This document shows, one piece after another, positions 1 through 6,647 of a DNA stretch of 15,939 nucleotides. Source of the DNA: Atopobiaceae bacterium (GTDB taxonomy: Bacteria; Actinomycetota; Coriobacteriia; Coriobacteriales; Atopobiaceae); NCBI GenBank assembly GCA_017510875.1, contig JAFWLX010000142.1:1-15939 (forward strand). Direction: 5' to 3'. A program made the position numbers and the translations under genes. The notes beneath the pieces are model-generated. The model ran no database searches, was not told where the DNA came from, and saw only the letters and a list, made by a program, of their open reading frames with translations. How positions within the stretch are numbered: the first letter of the stretch is position 1; each line of letters begins with the position of its first letter.

Positions 1-1624
1 CCTCTTCAGCTGGGGCTTCTGCTGGCAGCTCAAGATAGCGCTCGGGCATGCTTCCTTTGCACTCTTGCGCAAGGTAATTTGACAGGGCCTTGTCTGCGCT
101 GGTTCCCAGATCAGAGAGGTTGCCCGAATCGCCGACAAGGGACTGCAGGGCGCCGCCAGATGCCACCAGGCTCTCGCTGGTGACCACCGTGTAGGTGTCC
201 TGCGACGAGAAGGGCTTTCCTCCAACCGATTGGATGACCCAGTGCCCTGCCGCCGCGTCTCCTTCTTGCTGCTCGAAGGCATAGACAATGCCGCTTACCT
301 GTGGCATTGACTCGGAGGGCTGGACAGGGTTGGCAAAGAGCGGCTGAAGCGCCTGCTCAAGGCGGCCTCCGGTGATCTCCATTGTGCAGAGGCGGTTTGA
401 GGTGTGGGGGAGTACGGACAGAATACCTGCGTTTGTGATGTCACCCTTGGGCAGCGACGCCTTGAGGGTAGAGGCGCATACCAAGGCTGCGTCAGGACCT
501 TTGGTGACGCCGCGTGACGCCTCCCACAAGATGGTATCTGCCACCAGCTGGCCAAGTCCACACGATCCTGTAAGGGCGCGCTCTGCGGGGAGTGCCTCTT
601 GGCTTATGCAAACGACTTTTGCCAACTGGCGATCAAGCTCGGTATACGCTTGCGTGACAAGCGAGGCAACCTGCTCGTCGTCCTTCTTGGCGCTCTGCGC
701 GTCTACGGTGCGCGTGGAAAGCTTGCTTTGCTCCCAAATGACCACCGAGGCCGCCTCAAGCCCGCTTGCCGTCTCTATTACGAGCGAGTCGTAACCAGAC
801 TCGCTTGTCTGGGTGCGTTGGGACGTGTCACCCGTGCTGGCATCAAGCAGCACGTCAATGCCATCAACCGTCGATGCAATGTGGTTGGCAAGGGGCAGCC
901 CCTGCTCGTCAAAGCCCAGGCACGTGAGGCACACAATCAGCCTGCAGCCTTGAGCCTTTAGCTCGCTCACCTGCTGCTTTGCGATGGTCTCTAGGTCGGT
1001 GTACGAGAGGGTCACTCCGGCTGAGGCAAGAGGGCCCAGGCCCTCGGTGCCACTGGGACTGGTGAGGCCAAAGACCCCAACGCTTCTGCCATCGGTCAGC
1101 GTGTGGATAAACCTTGTGCTGGTGAGCGGCTCGCGCGACTGTGCGTCAAGTACGTTGGCCGAGAGGTACTTGAAGTCAGACTGCGAGAAACGCTTGCTCA
1201 AGGTGCTTGTGCCCAAGGCCAGCTCAAGCTTTCCCAGCGCCATGGCATCATAGCCAGCGGCATTTATGAAGCCAACTGCCGTCTCGCCATCCATCAGGTT
1301 GGAAACCGCGCTTCCGCCCAGCGAGTTGCCGCTGTCGAGCGTGAGCACCTCGTAGCCCTCGCCCTCAAGCTGGGTGGCAAGCCCCTTGATGGCGGCCAGG
1401 CCCATCGACCTGCCCTCTCGCTTGTAGGCGCCTTCCATGCCGCCCGTGTGCACGATTGCCAGCTTTGAGGGAACAATCTGCGAGACGGGTTGCTCGGGTG
1501 TCTGCTCACCGGTGCTGGTGGTCGAGCACCCGCAGATAAAAAGGCAAAAGAGGGCAAGGGCGAGGATGGCTATGCCAGTATGAAGATGCTGCGATAAAGC
1601 CTGGTGGCGTAGCGTGCGCTGCAT
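1..1624 (-). CDS. 5'-nucleotidase/metallophosphatase-family lipoprotein, probable pseudoenzyme, 3' end off window
   Basis: The frame stays open for 541 codons from the ATG at 1624 to the left edge. An N-terminal hydrophobic segment (about residues 17-31) ends in a lipobox I-C-G-Cys33, so the protein should be anchored outside the membrane as a lipoprotein. The layout follows secreted UshA-type 5'-nucleotidases: an N-terminal calcineurin-like metallophosphatase fold (about 54-300) and a C-terminal 5'-nucleotidase domain (about 340-510, with PKGDIT and the TGGRLEQAL segment). The fold landmarks are present but the catalytic residues are not. HTNDxHG is HTGGMEG (59-65), DxGD is DSGN (97-100), GNHE is GKLE (131-134), the LSH motif is LTC235, and GGHSH is DASTG (261-265). 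In the C-terminal domain NGGGIR appears as CASTLK. It is therefore unlikely to hydrolyse nucleotides; a binding or structural role is inferred. The SD AAGGGG lies just upstream of the ATG. Its C-terminus lies beyond the window. Confidence 0.85.
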   Translation of the reverse strand, partial: MQRTLRHQALSQHLHTGIAILALALFCLFICGCSTTSTGEQTPEQPVSQIVPSKLAIVHTGGMEGAYKREGRSMGLAAIKGLATQLEGEGYEVLTLDSGNSLGGSAVSNLMDGETAVGFINAAGYDAMALGKLELALGTSTLSKRFSQSDFKYLSANVLDAQSREPLTSTRFIHTLTDGRSVGVFGLTSPSGTEGLGPLASAGVTLSYTDLETIAKQQVSELKAQGCRLIVCLTCLGFDEQGLPLANHIASTVDGIDVLLDASTGDTSQRTQTSESGYDSLVIETASGLEAASVVIWEQSKLSTRTVDAQSAKKDDEQVASLVTQAYTELDRQLAKVVCISQEALPAERALTGSCGLGQLVADTILWEASRGVTKGPDAALVCASTLKASLPKGDITNAGILSVLPHTSNRLCTMEITGGRLEQALQPLFANPVQPSESMPQVSGIVYAFEQQEGDAAAGHWVIQSVGGKPFSSQDTYTVVTSESLVASGGALQSLVGDSGNLSDLGTSADKALSNYLAQECKGSMPERYLELPAEAPAEE

Positions 1625-1654
1625 GTGGTCCCCTTCCCGTTTGGTCACCCTTGC

Positions 1655-1682
1655 ATATTCTCACATAATGCATGTCCGTCAA
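1655..1682 (-). promoter_or_regulatory. Putative sigma-70-type promoter for the 5'-nucleotidase-like lipoprotein gene
   Basis: Read on the minus strand, TTGACG (1677-1682) lies 16 bases from GAATAT (1655-1660), which is preceded by TGA, giving an extended -10. The start codon is about 30 bases further on. The -35 box matches consensus at 5 of 6 positions; the -10 hexamer is weak. Position between the ferredoxin terminator and the lipoprotein gene supports an independent transcription unit. Confidence 0.4.
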
Positions 1683-1693
1683 CCCCAGCAATC

Positions 1694-1726
1694 GCGTGGA
1701 ATAAGGGACGGTCCCCAAATCCACGC
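1694..1726. repeat. 33-nt imperfect palindrome, copy 1 of a dispersed REP-like repeat
   Basis: The arms GCGTGGAATAAGGGAC and GTCCCCAAATCCACGC flank a single central G and pair with three mismatches. The same element occurs as a perfect palindrome at 3878-3910. It sits in intergenic DNA between the ferredoxin terminator and the lipoprotein promoter. It has no T-tract on either side, so it does not look like a classical terminator. Short palindromes around GGGGACxGTCCCC are common dispersed repeats in many bacteria; assignment to a RAYT-mobilised REP family is inference. Confidence 0.6.
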
Positions 1727-1730
1727 TCAC

Positions 1731-1762
1731 AAAAAGCCTCCGTACCATACGATACGGAGGCT
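1731..1762 (-). terminator. Rho-independent terminator of the ferredoxin gene
   Basis: On the minus strand AGCCTCCGTA (1762-1753) pairs perfectly with TACGGAGGCT (1744-1735) across an 8-base loop and is followed by a run of five T. It lies about 40 bases past the ferredoxin stop codon. Confidence 0.9.
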
Positions 1763-1803
1763 AAGTCAAGTGCTGGTTTTGAAACCTAAGACGCGTCCTA
1801 AGA

Positions 1804-1983
1804 CTAGTCCTCGATCTCGATGGCGCCTACGGGGCAGGCGTCGACGCAAGCGCCGCAGCCAACGCAGTCGTCGGGGTTAGCGGCGACGGCAACGTCGTCA
1901 ACCTCGAGGACGCCTACTGGGCAGCCATCGGCGCAGGCACCGCAGGCGATGCACTCGTCAGCATTGATAATGGGCTTGGACAT
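1804..1983 (-). CDS. 2[4Fe-4S] bacterial-type ferredoxin
   Basis: This 59-residue protein was read directly from the minus strand. It carries two perfect CxxCxxCxxxCP motifs (Cys11, 14, 17, 21 and Cys40, 43, 46, 50), the signature of the small clostridial-type ferredoxin that carries two [4Fe-4S] clusters and shuttles low-potential electrons in the cytoplasm of anaerobes. The length of about 55-60 residues is typical of the family. The ATG at 1983 is preceded by a purine-rich AGAGAGGGG. The gene is a single unit: a strong terminator follows, and a hairpin at 2138-2172 separates it from the lactate permease upstream. I did not find a convincing promoter in the 100 bases upstream. A link to lactate oxidation through the neighbouring permease is possible but not shown by the sequence. 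Confidence 0.96.
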   Translation of the reverse strand: MSKPIINADECIACGACADGCPVGVLEVDDVAVAANPDDCVGCGACVDACPVGAIEIED

Positions 1984-2137
1984 AATGGACCCCTCTCTTA
2001 AGGTCGGTTTACAGTTCCCTCTACAAGGCAGAGTAGCACGCTCTGCGACATATGAACACTAGAATTATCACTTTTTTGCAAGTTGCCCAGAGGGCATTGC
2101 TGTGCGGATGGGTTGGGGCGGATGCTCCGCAGAACGC

Positions 2138-2174
2138 AACCGGTGGCCTGACTGGGCGTCAGACCACCGGTTTT
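2138..2174 (-). terminator. Strong hairpin, probable terminator of the lactate permease gene
   Basis: AACCGGTGG (2138-2146) pairs with CCACCGGTT (2164-2172). Inside it, after one C/A mismatch, CTGAC pairs with GTCAG around a 5-base loop. The hairpin starts about 30 bases after the lctP stop. On the minus strand the following bases are only modestly T-rich, while the plus strand shows TTTT, so it may be bidirectional or act as a 3'-end stabiliser. Confidence 0.6.
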
Positions 2175-2202
2175 AGGTGGGTTGAAGCTCTATTGCTTGT
2201 GC

Positions 2203-3747
2203 CTAGAGGCCAAGGAGCGTGCCCACGTAGATCTCGATCATCATAAGAATGATGAAGCCAAAGGCGTAGGGTGCAATCTTGCCCATGAGCTCGCCGTCTT
2301 TGCCCTGAAGGTCAACGGCTGCGCATCCAATGGCAATGTTTTGCGGCGAGAGCATCTTGCCCGCCGAGATGCCCAGCGAGTTGGATGCTACCAGCCAGAA
2401 GGGATCGACGCCCAACGTCTGTGCGGCGCTCAGCTGCACGTTGCCAAACAGGACTTCCGAAGAGGTGCCCGAGCCGGTGACAAAGGTGCCAATGGCGCCC
2501 AGCATGGGAGCCATGAGCGGGTAGAAGGTGCCCAGCGAAGTCACGAAGAAGGTAGCAATAGAGGAAATCATGCCCGAGTAGGTCATGATCTTGGCGCAGC
2601 CAAGAATGCCCAGCATGGTGAGGATGGTCTTGGACATCTGTACTACGGTCAGGTAGAGAACGGCAAAGATCTGGTCAAAGTAGGCGCCCTGCGCCTTGCC
2701 GCCAATGATGCCGCAGATAAGGATGAGCACGCCGGGCGTATTGATCCAGGTAAAGGTGAGGGTGGCGTTGGGGTCGCCCGCATAGACGTTGATGGTGGAC
2801 TTGAACGGTGCCAGGAAGTTGTAGACCGGAGCCACCACCTTGGCCGTGCACAGAAGCATGAGGAAGATGAGGATGAAGGGGCTCCAGGCAATGATGGCGC
2901 CCTGCACGTCCACCCGCATATGCTTCTTGAGCACAACCTTGTACTCCTCGGGCACCTCGTGGGACGAGTAGCGAATGGCGACAATAAAGGTGACCACCAG
3001 CGAAAGCACGGCGCCTGCCACGTCGGCAAGCTCGGCACCAACCAGGCGTGCCACAAGAATCTGGGGGAGCGCGAAGGTAAGACCGGCCACCAGCGGAATG
3101 GGGAGAATGCCCTTCAGAGCCTTGGAGCCACCGCCAACGGCCATGACCATGAGCACCGGGCAGGCGATGGCATACGGCATGACCTGCAGTGCCTGGATGT
3201 AGCCAAGCTGCAGCACGTCAAGGCCGGTCTGAGTTGCCAAGGTGGTAGTGGGAATACCCACCGAGCCAAACATGGTGGGGACGCCATTGGCAATGAGGCA
3301 CACAAGAATGGCCGTGATGGGGTTGATGTCAAGCGCCACAAGCATGCTTGCGGGAATGGCAACGGCTGTGCCAAAGCCTGCCATGCCCTCCATGAAGTTG
3401 CCAAAGCACCAGGCTATAAGCACAGTAAGGATGCGCTTGTCAGAGGAGACCGAGGCAAGCATAGCCTTGATCGTCTCCATGGCGCCCGTTGACACGCAGA
3501 GGTTGTAGGTAAACACGGCGGCGATGATGACGATCACAATGGGCCAGAGGGCAAACAAGAAGCCCTCGAGCGCTGCCGTTGCCACATTGATGGGCGTCAT
3601 CTTCCAGTAGGTCATGGCTGCTACCACAGCCACAATCATGGCCTCGACACTTGCCACCCACGCCTGCTGCTTAAGGACGATGAGGGCAATCACAAGCCAT
3701 ATGATGGGGGTTAGGGCAAGGATGAATGGTACGACAAGCTCAAGCAT
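2203..3747 (-). CDS. lctP: L-lactate permease family transporter (LctP/LldP)
   Basis: The 514-residue product is hydrophobic almost throughout, with a dozen or more likely membrane helices, and matches the lactate permease family (TC 2.A.14), whose members import lactate or glycolate with protons. Recognisable family segments are the N-terminal PFILALTPIIWLVIALIVLK, the central ITAILVCLIANGVPTMFGS, and the C-terminal stretch with FGNVQ, SNSLGISAGKMLSPQNIA and the final IEIYVGTLLGL. The length is close to the usual 500-550. The ATG at 3747 was chosen because GGAGGAG stands about six bases upstream and the family begins with this MLELVVPFILAL-type start; an upstream in-frame start at 3912 would add non-conserved sequence and run through the 3878-3910 palindrome. 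The gene is probably monocistronic, with a 13-nt inverted repeat just upstream as a possible operator. The exact substrate is inferred. Confidence 0.93.
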   Translation of the reverse strand: MLELVVPFILALTPIIWLVIALIVLKQQAWVASVEAMIVAVVAAMTYWKMTPINVATAALEGFLFALWPIVIVIIAAVFTYNLCVSTGAMETIKAMLASVSSDKRILTVLIAWCFGNFMEGMAGFGTAVAIPASMLVALDINPITAILVCLIANGVPTMFGSVGIPTTTLATQTGLDVLQLGYIQALQVMPYAIACPVLMVMAVGGGSKALKGILPIPLVAGLTFALPQILVARLVGAELADVAGAVLSLVVTFIVAIRYSSHEVPEEYKVVLKKHMRVDVQGAIIAWSPFILIFLMLLCTAKVVAPVYNFLAPFKSTINVYAGDPNATLTFTWINTPGVLILICGIIGGKAQGAYFDQIFAVLYLTVVQMSKTILTMLGILGCAKIMTYSGMISSIATFFVTSLGTFYPLMAPMLGAIGTFVTGSGTSSEVLFGNVQLSAAQTLGVDPFWLVASNSLGISAGKMLSPQNIAIGCAAVDLQGKDGELMGKIAPYAFGFIILMMIEIYVGTLLGL

Positions 3748-3769
3748 AGTCACTCCTCCGTCTGGTACA

Positions 3770-3782
3770 CATTGAAACAATG
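3770..3782. promoter_or_regulatory. Inverted repeat upstream of lctP, possible operator
   Basis: CATTG-AAA-CAATG is a perfect 5-bp inverted repeat whose near edge lies 23 bases before the lctP start codon, just upstream of its ribosome binding site. Lactate permease genes are often controlled by GntR/LldR-type repressors that bind short inverted repeats; the regulator here is unknown and no clear promoter was found nearby. Confidence 0.3.
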
Positions 3783-3877
3783 GTAAACCCAAGGAGGCGA
3801 TAATGAGAGATAAATGTGGGCGAAAAGCGCGTCCGGCCCCCGCAGCGTGATTGAGGGGCGAGAGGCGGCCGTCTTTA

Positions 3878-3910
3878 GCGTGGATTGGGGGACGGTCCCC
3901 CAATCCACGC
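3878..3910. repeat. 33-nt perfect palindrome, copy 2 of the dispersed REP-like repeat
   Basis: Two perfectly complementary 16-base arms (GCGTGGATTGGGGGAC and its complement) flank one central G. It begins seven bases past the stop codon of the DUF4886 protein gene and lies upstream of lctP. A transcript would form a very stable hairpin, but no U-tract follows, so it may limit 3' decay or read-through rather than act as an intrinsic terminator. Confidence 0.75.
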
Positions 3911-3917
3911 AATTGCC

Positions 3918-6446
3918 TTACAGCAGGCTGCTTATGGTGCGCGCTATGATCTGGCCGGCAAGCTCGCTTCCCAACGAGCTGGGATGCTTACTGTCAGAGC
4001 TATAGAGGCTTGACGAGTAGCCACGATTTGCAAACGCCTGTCCCACGTTTGAGATGGGGGCCGATATGGATGCTGCAGCGCGCGAGAAGGCCGACTGAAG
4101 CTGCTGGTTCATGGTCTGTAGCGAGATGCCCCTTTGGCTGGCGCCATCCACCGAGCCATCGCCGTTATACGCCCAGGTGGCGTAGATGACGGGCGTGGCT
4201 CCGCCGTTGCGGGCGCGCTGAGCAAGGTTGGAGAGGTCGCTTAGGTAGCCGCTGTAGTTATCGATGGCGCGGGTGCTTTGCTCCTGGATAACCACAAAGT
4301 CCCATCCACCCTGGTTGAGGTCGCTAATGACCTGTGTGCCCACGTTGCTTGCGCTAGTGACGTAATCGTGCAGGTTTGCGGCTGCAACGGCACGCGTGAC
4401 AACCTCGGCACCGGTAAGCTGCGCGATCATCGAGCTGATAAGGCCGTTGTTGTAGTAGGTGAAGCTGTTGCCAATAAGCAGCACGCGCAGCGGGTCGCCA
4501 TCGGTCACCGTAGGTACGGTTACCTGGACGCCCGTGAGGTAGCGCAGGACGCCGTCGTTGTTGGCGGTGCAGGCTGCGCCCTTGTAAGAGAGCGTGACGT
4601 TGCGTGCCACATAGCCCTGGTTGGCATCGCCGCAATAGCTCTTTTTGTTGATGGCAAAGAAGCCGGTCTTGGCGTAGAGGTGGCCGTTTGCCTCGCACAG
4701 GTAGTAGCGTTGCAGGTATCCGCCGTCGTACGTACCAATAACAAGCCAGCCCGCACTGTGATTGGTCTCAACGAGCACGGCGTCATTGTCGGCCAGCAGT
4801 ACGCCATTGCTGCTGGCAAGCTTGCCGCGCATGCAGTAGCCCTGGGTGGGAAGTGCGTAGTAGGTCTTGGAATTCATTTCAAAGAAGCCGGTCTTGGCAT
4901 ACAGGTGTCCCTCAAAGCTCTCAAGGTAGTAGCGCTGTATCGAGCTGTCATAGGCAGACGTGCAGGCCCAGCCGGCTGCTTTGTCGTTCTCTACAAGGAT
5001 GCCCTCGTTGTTGGACAGCAGGACGCCGTATCCGGTGACCGTCTTGCCACGTGACACGTAGCCTTTGTTGGCAACAGTAAAGAAGACGCCCGTTGCCGAG
5101 CCCCTTCCCGGCATCACGGCCGTAAAGAAGCCCGGCTGTGCGGCGTGCGACGTGGCGTTGATGTAGTAGCGCTGCCATTCGCCGTGATAGGCGTTTGTCA
5201 CAAGCCAGCCAGCGTTCTCAAGACGGCCATCGTTGTTGGCCAGATAGATGAAGCCGTTTGCGCTGTTCTGATAGACGCCGCGCACTACGTATCCCTCGGG
5301 GCGGGCATATGCCCAGCTTGAGGGGCCCGTCTGTATAAGCTTTGATGTTACGATGCTACCGTCTTGCTGCCAGTAGCGCTGAAGGCCTTGCCCCAGGTCC
5401 CTGCTGACTACCCAGCCATTGGTGAGGCGGCCGTCGTTGTTGGCGATGCGCTTAACTCCGCCTTCGGTGGTACCGCCTCGCAAGACGTAGCCGGCATTTG
5501 TGGTGTAGTGAGCCCAGCCGTCGGTGGAGTAGCCCGGCACGCAGGCGTGCTCCGTTGCATCCACGTAGTAGCGCTGCAGGCCGTCGCCGTAGCCCGACGC
5601 AACGAGCCAGCCAGGATTCTCGAGCTTTCCATTGTTGTCGGCCAAGTATACGTAGCCCGTGTTGGGGTCTATGTACTTGCCGCGCACGATGCGGCCGTAG
5701 GGACGCGCGTAGGCCCACCAGCCCGCCTCGCTTGCAGAGATGAGTCGATGAACGGCTAGGGCACCAGTTGTGGTGTCAAGCCAGTAGCGCTGCAGCTCGC
5801 CCTTGTTGCCAAGTGGCGTAACCGAGCCAATGTGCCATCCGGTCTTCTTGCTGCCGGTCTCGTCGTAGTAGTAGTACAAGCTTCCGTCGTACACCCACTG
5901 GTTGCGGTAGGAACCAGCGGAAAGCTCGGTCTCGTCCGAGGTGGGTGCCAGTGCGGCCTCTGGCGCCAGCTGGGCGTCCGTCTCTTTGAGGGCCTCCTGC
6001 TCTGAGGTGGCTGCCTGTGCCGCCGCATCGTCCAGGTTGTCGGCCGTGGAATCTGTGACATCCTCGTTGGTTGCGGCATCCTCGCCGTCCGTAGCATCCC
6101 CGTTGGGGACAGATGACGTCTCGTCGGTGTCGGCTGGCGTTTCAGGTTCGGCCGCGCTGGAACCGTCCGCGTCAACAGTTGCGGTAGCGTCATCCAAGCC
6201 TGTGGAGCCAAGAGCCTGATCGACGACTGCAAGGTTGTCATCTGTCAGCTCAATTGGCTCGCCATCCACAGGTTGGGTTGCCAAGAGGGTGTCTGCCTGC
6301 ACTAACGAGGCATCTTCCATTGCCAGGTCTGTTGCCTGCGCGGTTGCTGGCGTAAACAGACCTCCAAGTGTAAGAGCAAGGATGCCTGCCGCGGCGGTCA
6401 GTCGCGCACGGGTGCCTATGCCAAGAGGTTTGGAATAAGAAAACAT
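3918..6446 (-). CDS. Secreted wall-repeat protein with C-terminal SGNH/DUF4886-type hydrolase domain
   Basis: This is an 842-residue exported protein. Residues 1-38 form a signal peptide (basic start, a hydrophobic core with AAGILALTLGGL, cleavage after TAQA). Residues about 40-180 are an acidic, Ala/Thr/Asp-rich disordered linker. Residues about 184-640 hold six units of 60-80 residues, each opening with QRYW or QRYY and containing NNDG and GWxV motifs, typical of aromatic-rich wall- or glycan-binding repeats in Coriobacteriia. The C-terminal domain (about 650-842) has LLIGNSFTYYNN with the presumed nucleophile Ser661, IQEQS, and DSKH with Asp818 and His821, matching the SGNH-hydrolase layout of DUF4886, so an esterase or deacetylase on a surface glycan is plausible. 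The ATG at 6446, preceded by GGTGG, gives a clean signal peptide; a TTG at 6458 is less likely. The substrate is unknown. Confidence 0.85.
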   Translation of the reverse strand: MFSYSKPLGIGTRARLTAAAGILALTLGGLFTPATAQATDLAMEDASLVQADTLLATQPVDGEPIELTDDNLAVVDQALGSTGLDDATATVDADGSSAAEPETPADTDETSSVPNGDATDGEDAATNEDVTDSTADNLDDAAAQAATSEQEALKETDAQLAPEAALAPTSDETELSAGSYRNQWVYDGSLYYYYDETGSKKTGWHIGSVTPLGNKGELQRYWLDTTTGALAVHRLISASEAGWWAYARPYGRIVRGKYIDPNTGYVYLADNNGKLENPGWLVASGYGDGLQRYYVDATEHACVPGYSTDGWAHYTTNAGYVLRGGTTEGGVKRIANNDGRLTNGWVVSRDLGQGLQRYWQQDGSIVTSKLIQTGPSSWAYARPEGYVVRGVYQNSANGFIYLANNDGRLENAGWLVTNAYHGEWQRYYINATSHAAQPGFFTAVMPGRGSATGVFFTVANKGYVSRGKTVTGYGVLLSNNEGILVENDKAAGWACTSAYDSSIQRYYLESFEGHLYAKTGFFEMNSKTYYALPTQGYCMRGKLASSNGVLLADNDAVLVETNHSAGWLVIGTYDGGYLQRYYLCEANGHLYAKTGFFAINKKSYCGDANQGYVARNVTLSYKGAACTANNDGVLRYLTGVQVTVPTVTDGDPLRVLLIGNSFTYYNNGLISSMIAQLTGAEVVTRAVAAANLHDYVTSASNVGTQVISDLNQGGWDFVVIQEQSTRAIDNYSGYLSDLSNLAQRARNGGATPVIYATWAYNGDGSVDGASQRGISLQTMNQQLQSAFSRAAASISAPISNVGQAFANRGYSSSLYSSDSKHPSSLGSELAGQIIARTISSLL
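4535..5897 (-). repeat. Six QRY-headed wall-binding repeat units in the DUF4886 protein
   Basis: Each unit starts with QRYW or QRYY. The order is type A (WAYARP, VRG, YLADNNG, GWLV), type B (ACVPGYSTDGW, TTNAGYV, RIANNDG), type A, then three divergent type B-like units (PGFF or TGFF, GYVxRG, NNxG). The copies are diverged at the DNA level, unlike the array in the CotH gene. Confidence 0.75.
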
Positions 6447-6481
6447 ACCAACCACCAATCATGTGGTAGCAGTTAAAACAA

Positions 6482-6497
6482 GTGGTAACGTTATCAC
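6482..6497. promoter_or_regulatory. 16-bp near-palindrome in the divergent intergenic region
   Basis: GTGGTAAC-GTTATCAC is palindromic with one mismatched pair and has a central CG. It lies 36 bases upstream of the DUF4886 protein start and about 45 bases before the -35 box of the SPFH operon, so it could serve either gene. It shares the outer half-site ATCAC with the palindrome at 6556-6565. Confidence 0.35.
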
Positions 6498-6539
6498 AAC
6501 AGCCACCTCAAACATTGTGCCTCTTGTGTGGGCACATAC

Positions 6540-6568
6540 TTGACAAGCAATCAAAGTGATATCACAAT
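6540..6568 (+). promoter_or_regulatory. Sigma-70-type promoter of the SPFH operon
   Basis: A consensus TTGACA (6540-6545) is followed after exactly 17 bases by CACAAT (6563-6568, 4 of 6 matches to TATAAT). The start codon is about 80 bases downstream, leaving a leader of roughly 70 bases. The spacer and -10 overlap a perfect palindrome. Confidence 0.6.
6556..6565. promoter_or_regulatory. Perfect palindrome over the -10 region of the SPFH operon, probable operator
   Basis: GTGATATCAC is a perfect 10-bp palindrome covering the end of the spacer and the first half of the -10 box, where a bound repressor would block RNA polymerase. The second gene of this operon encodes an Arc-type DNA-binding protein, a class that commonly autoregulates; that this protein binds here is inference. 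Confidence 0.45.
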
Positions 6569-6574
6569 GAGGTC

Positions 6575-6630
6575 ATCCGAGACAGAATCGGATCGAGGGC
6601 AGCGCCTCCATAGGGGAGGGCAGCCCCTCG
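6575..6630 (+). other. Structured leader of the SPFH operon mRNA
   Basis: The leader can form a small hairpin, ATCCGA/TCGGAT around a 7-base loop (6575-6593). It can also form a GC-rich structure: CGAGGG (6594-6599) with CCCTCG (6625-6630), enclosing CCTCC/GGAGG (6605-6619). GAGGGCAGC occurs twice in it. The ribosome binding site follows directly. No known riboswitch or leader family was recognised. Confidence 0.3.
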
Positions 6631-6647
6631 CCTTGAAAGGAACATCA

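Noticed and set aside
1984..2100. TTGCAA at 2076-2081 as the ferredoxin promoter -35 box
   Set aside because: No acceptable -10 hexamer lies at 16-18 bases, so I did not call a promoter there.
2182..3492. A 436-codon plus-strand open frame rich in His, Gly and Asp
   Set aside because: It is the antisense shadow of the lactate permease gene, whose product is a clear family member. The His/Gly/Asp-rich composition is what complementing a GC-rich membrane protein gene gives, and there is no ribosome binding site.
3748..3912. An N-terminal extension of the lactate permease from an ATG at 3912
   Set aside because: The extension runs through the palindromic repeat, is not like family N-termini, and the ATG at 3747 has a strong GGAGGAG site.
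4278..5759. Plus-strand frames of 258 and 131 codons within the wall-repeat gene
   Set aside because: They are antisense images of the repeat units; the real gene on the minus strand has a signal peptide, repeats and a catalytic domain in one frame.
6447..6458. TTG start at 6458 for the DUF4886 protein
   Set aside because: It has no ribosome binding site, whereas the ATG at 6446 directly begins a normal signal peptide and has GGTGG upstream.
6528..6647. ATG at 6528 as start of the SPFH protein
   Set aside because: It lies upstream of the TTGACA promoter and the operator palindrome, lacks a ribosome binding site, and would add a non-family tail ahead of the first membrane segment.
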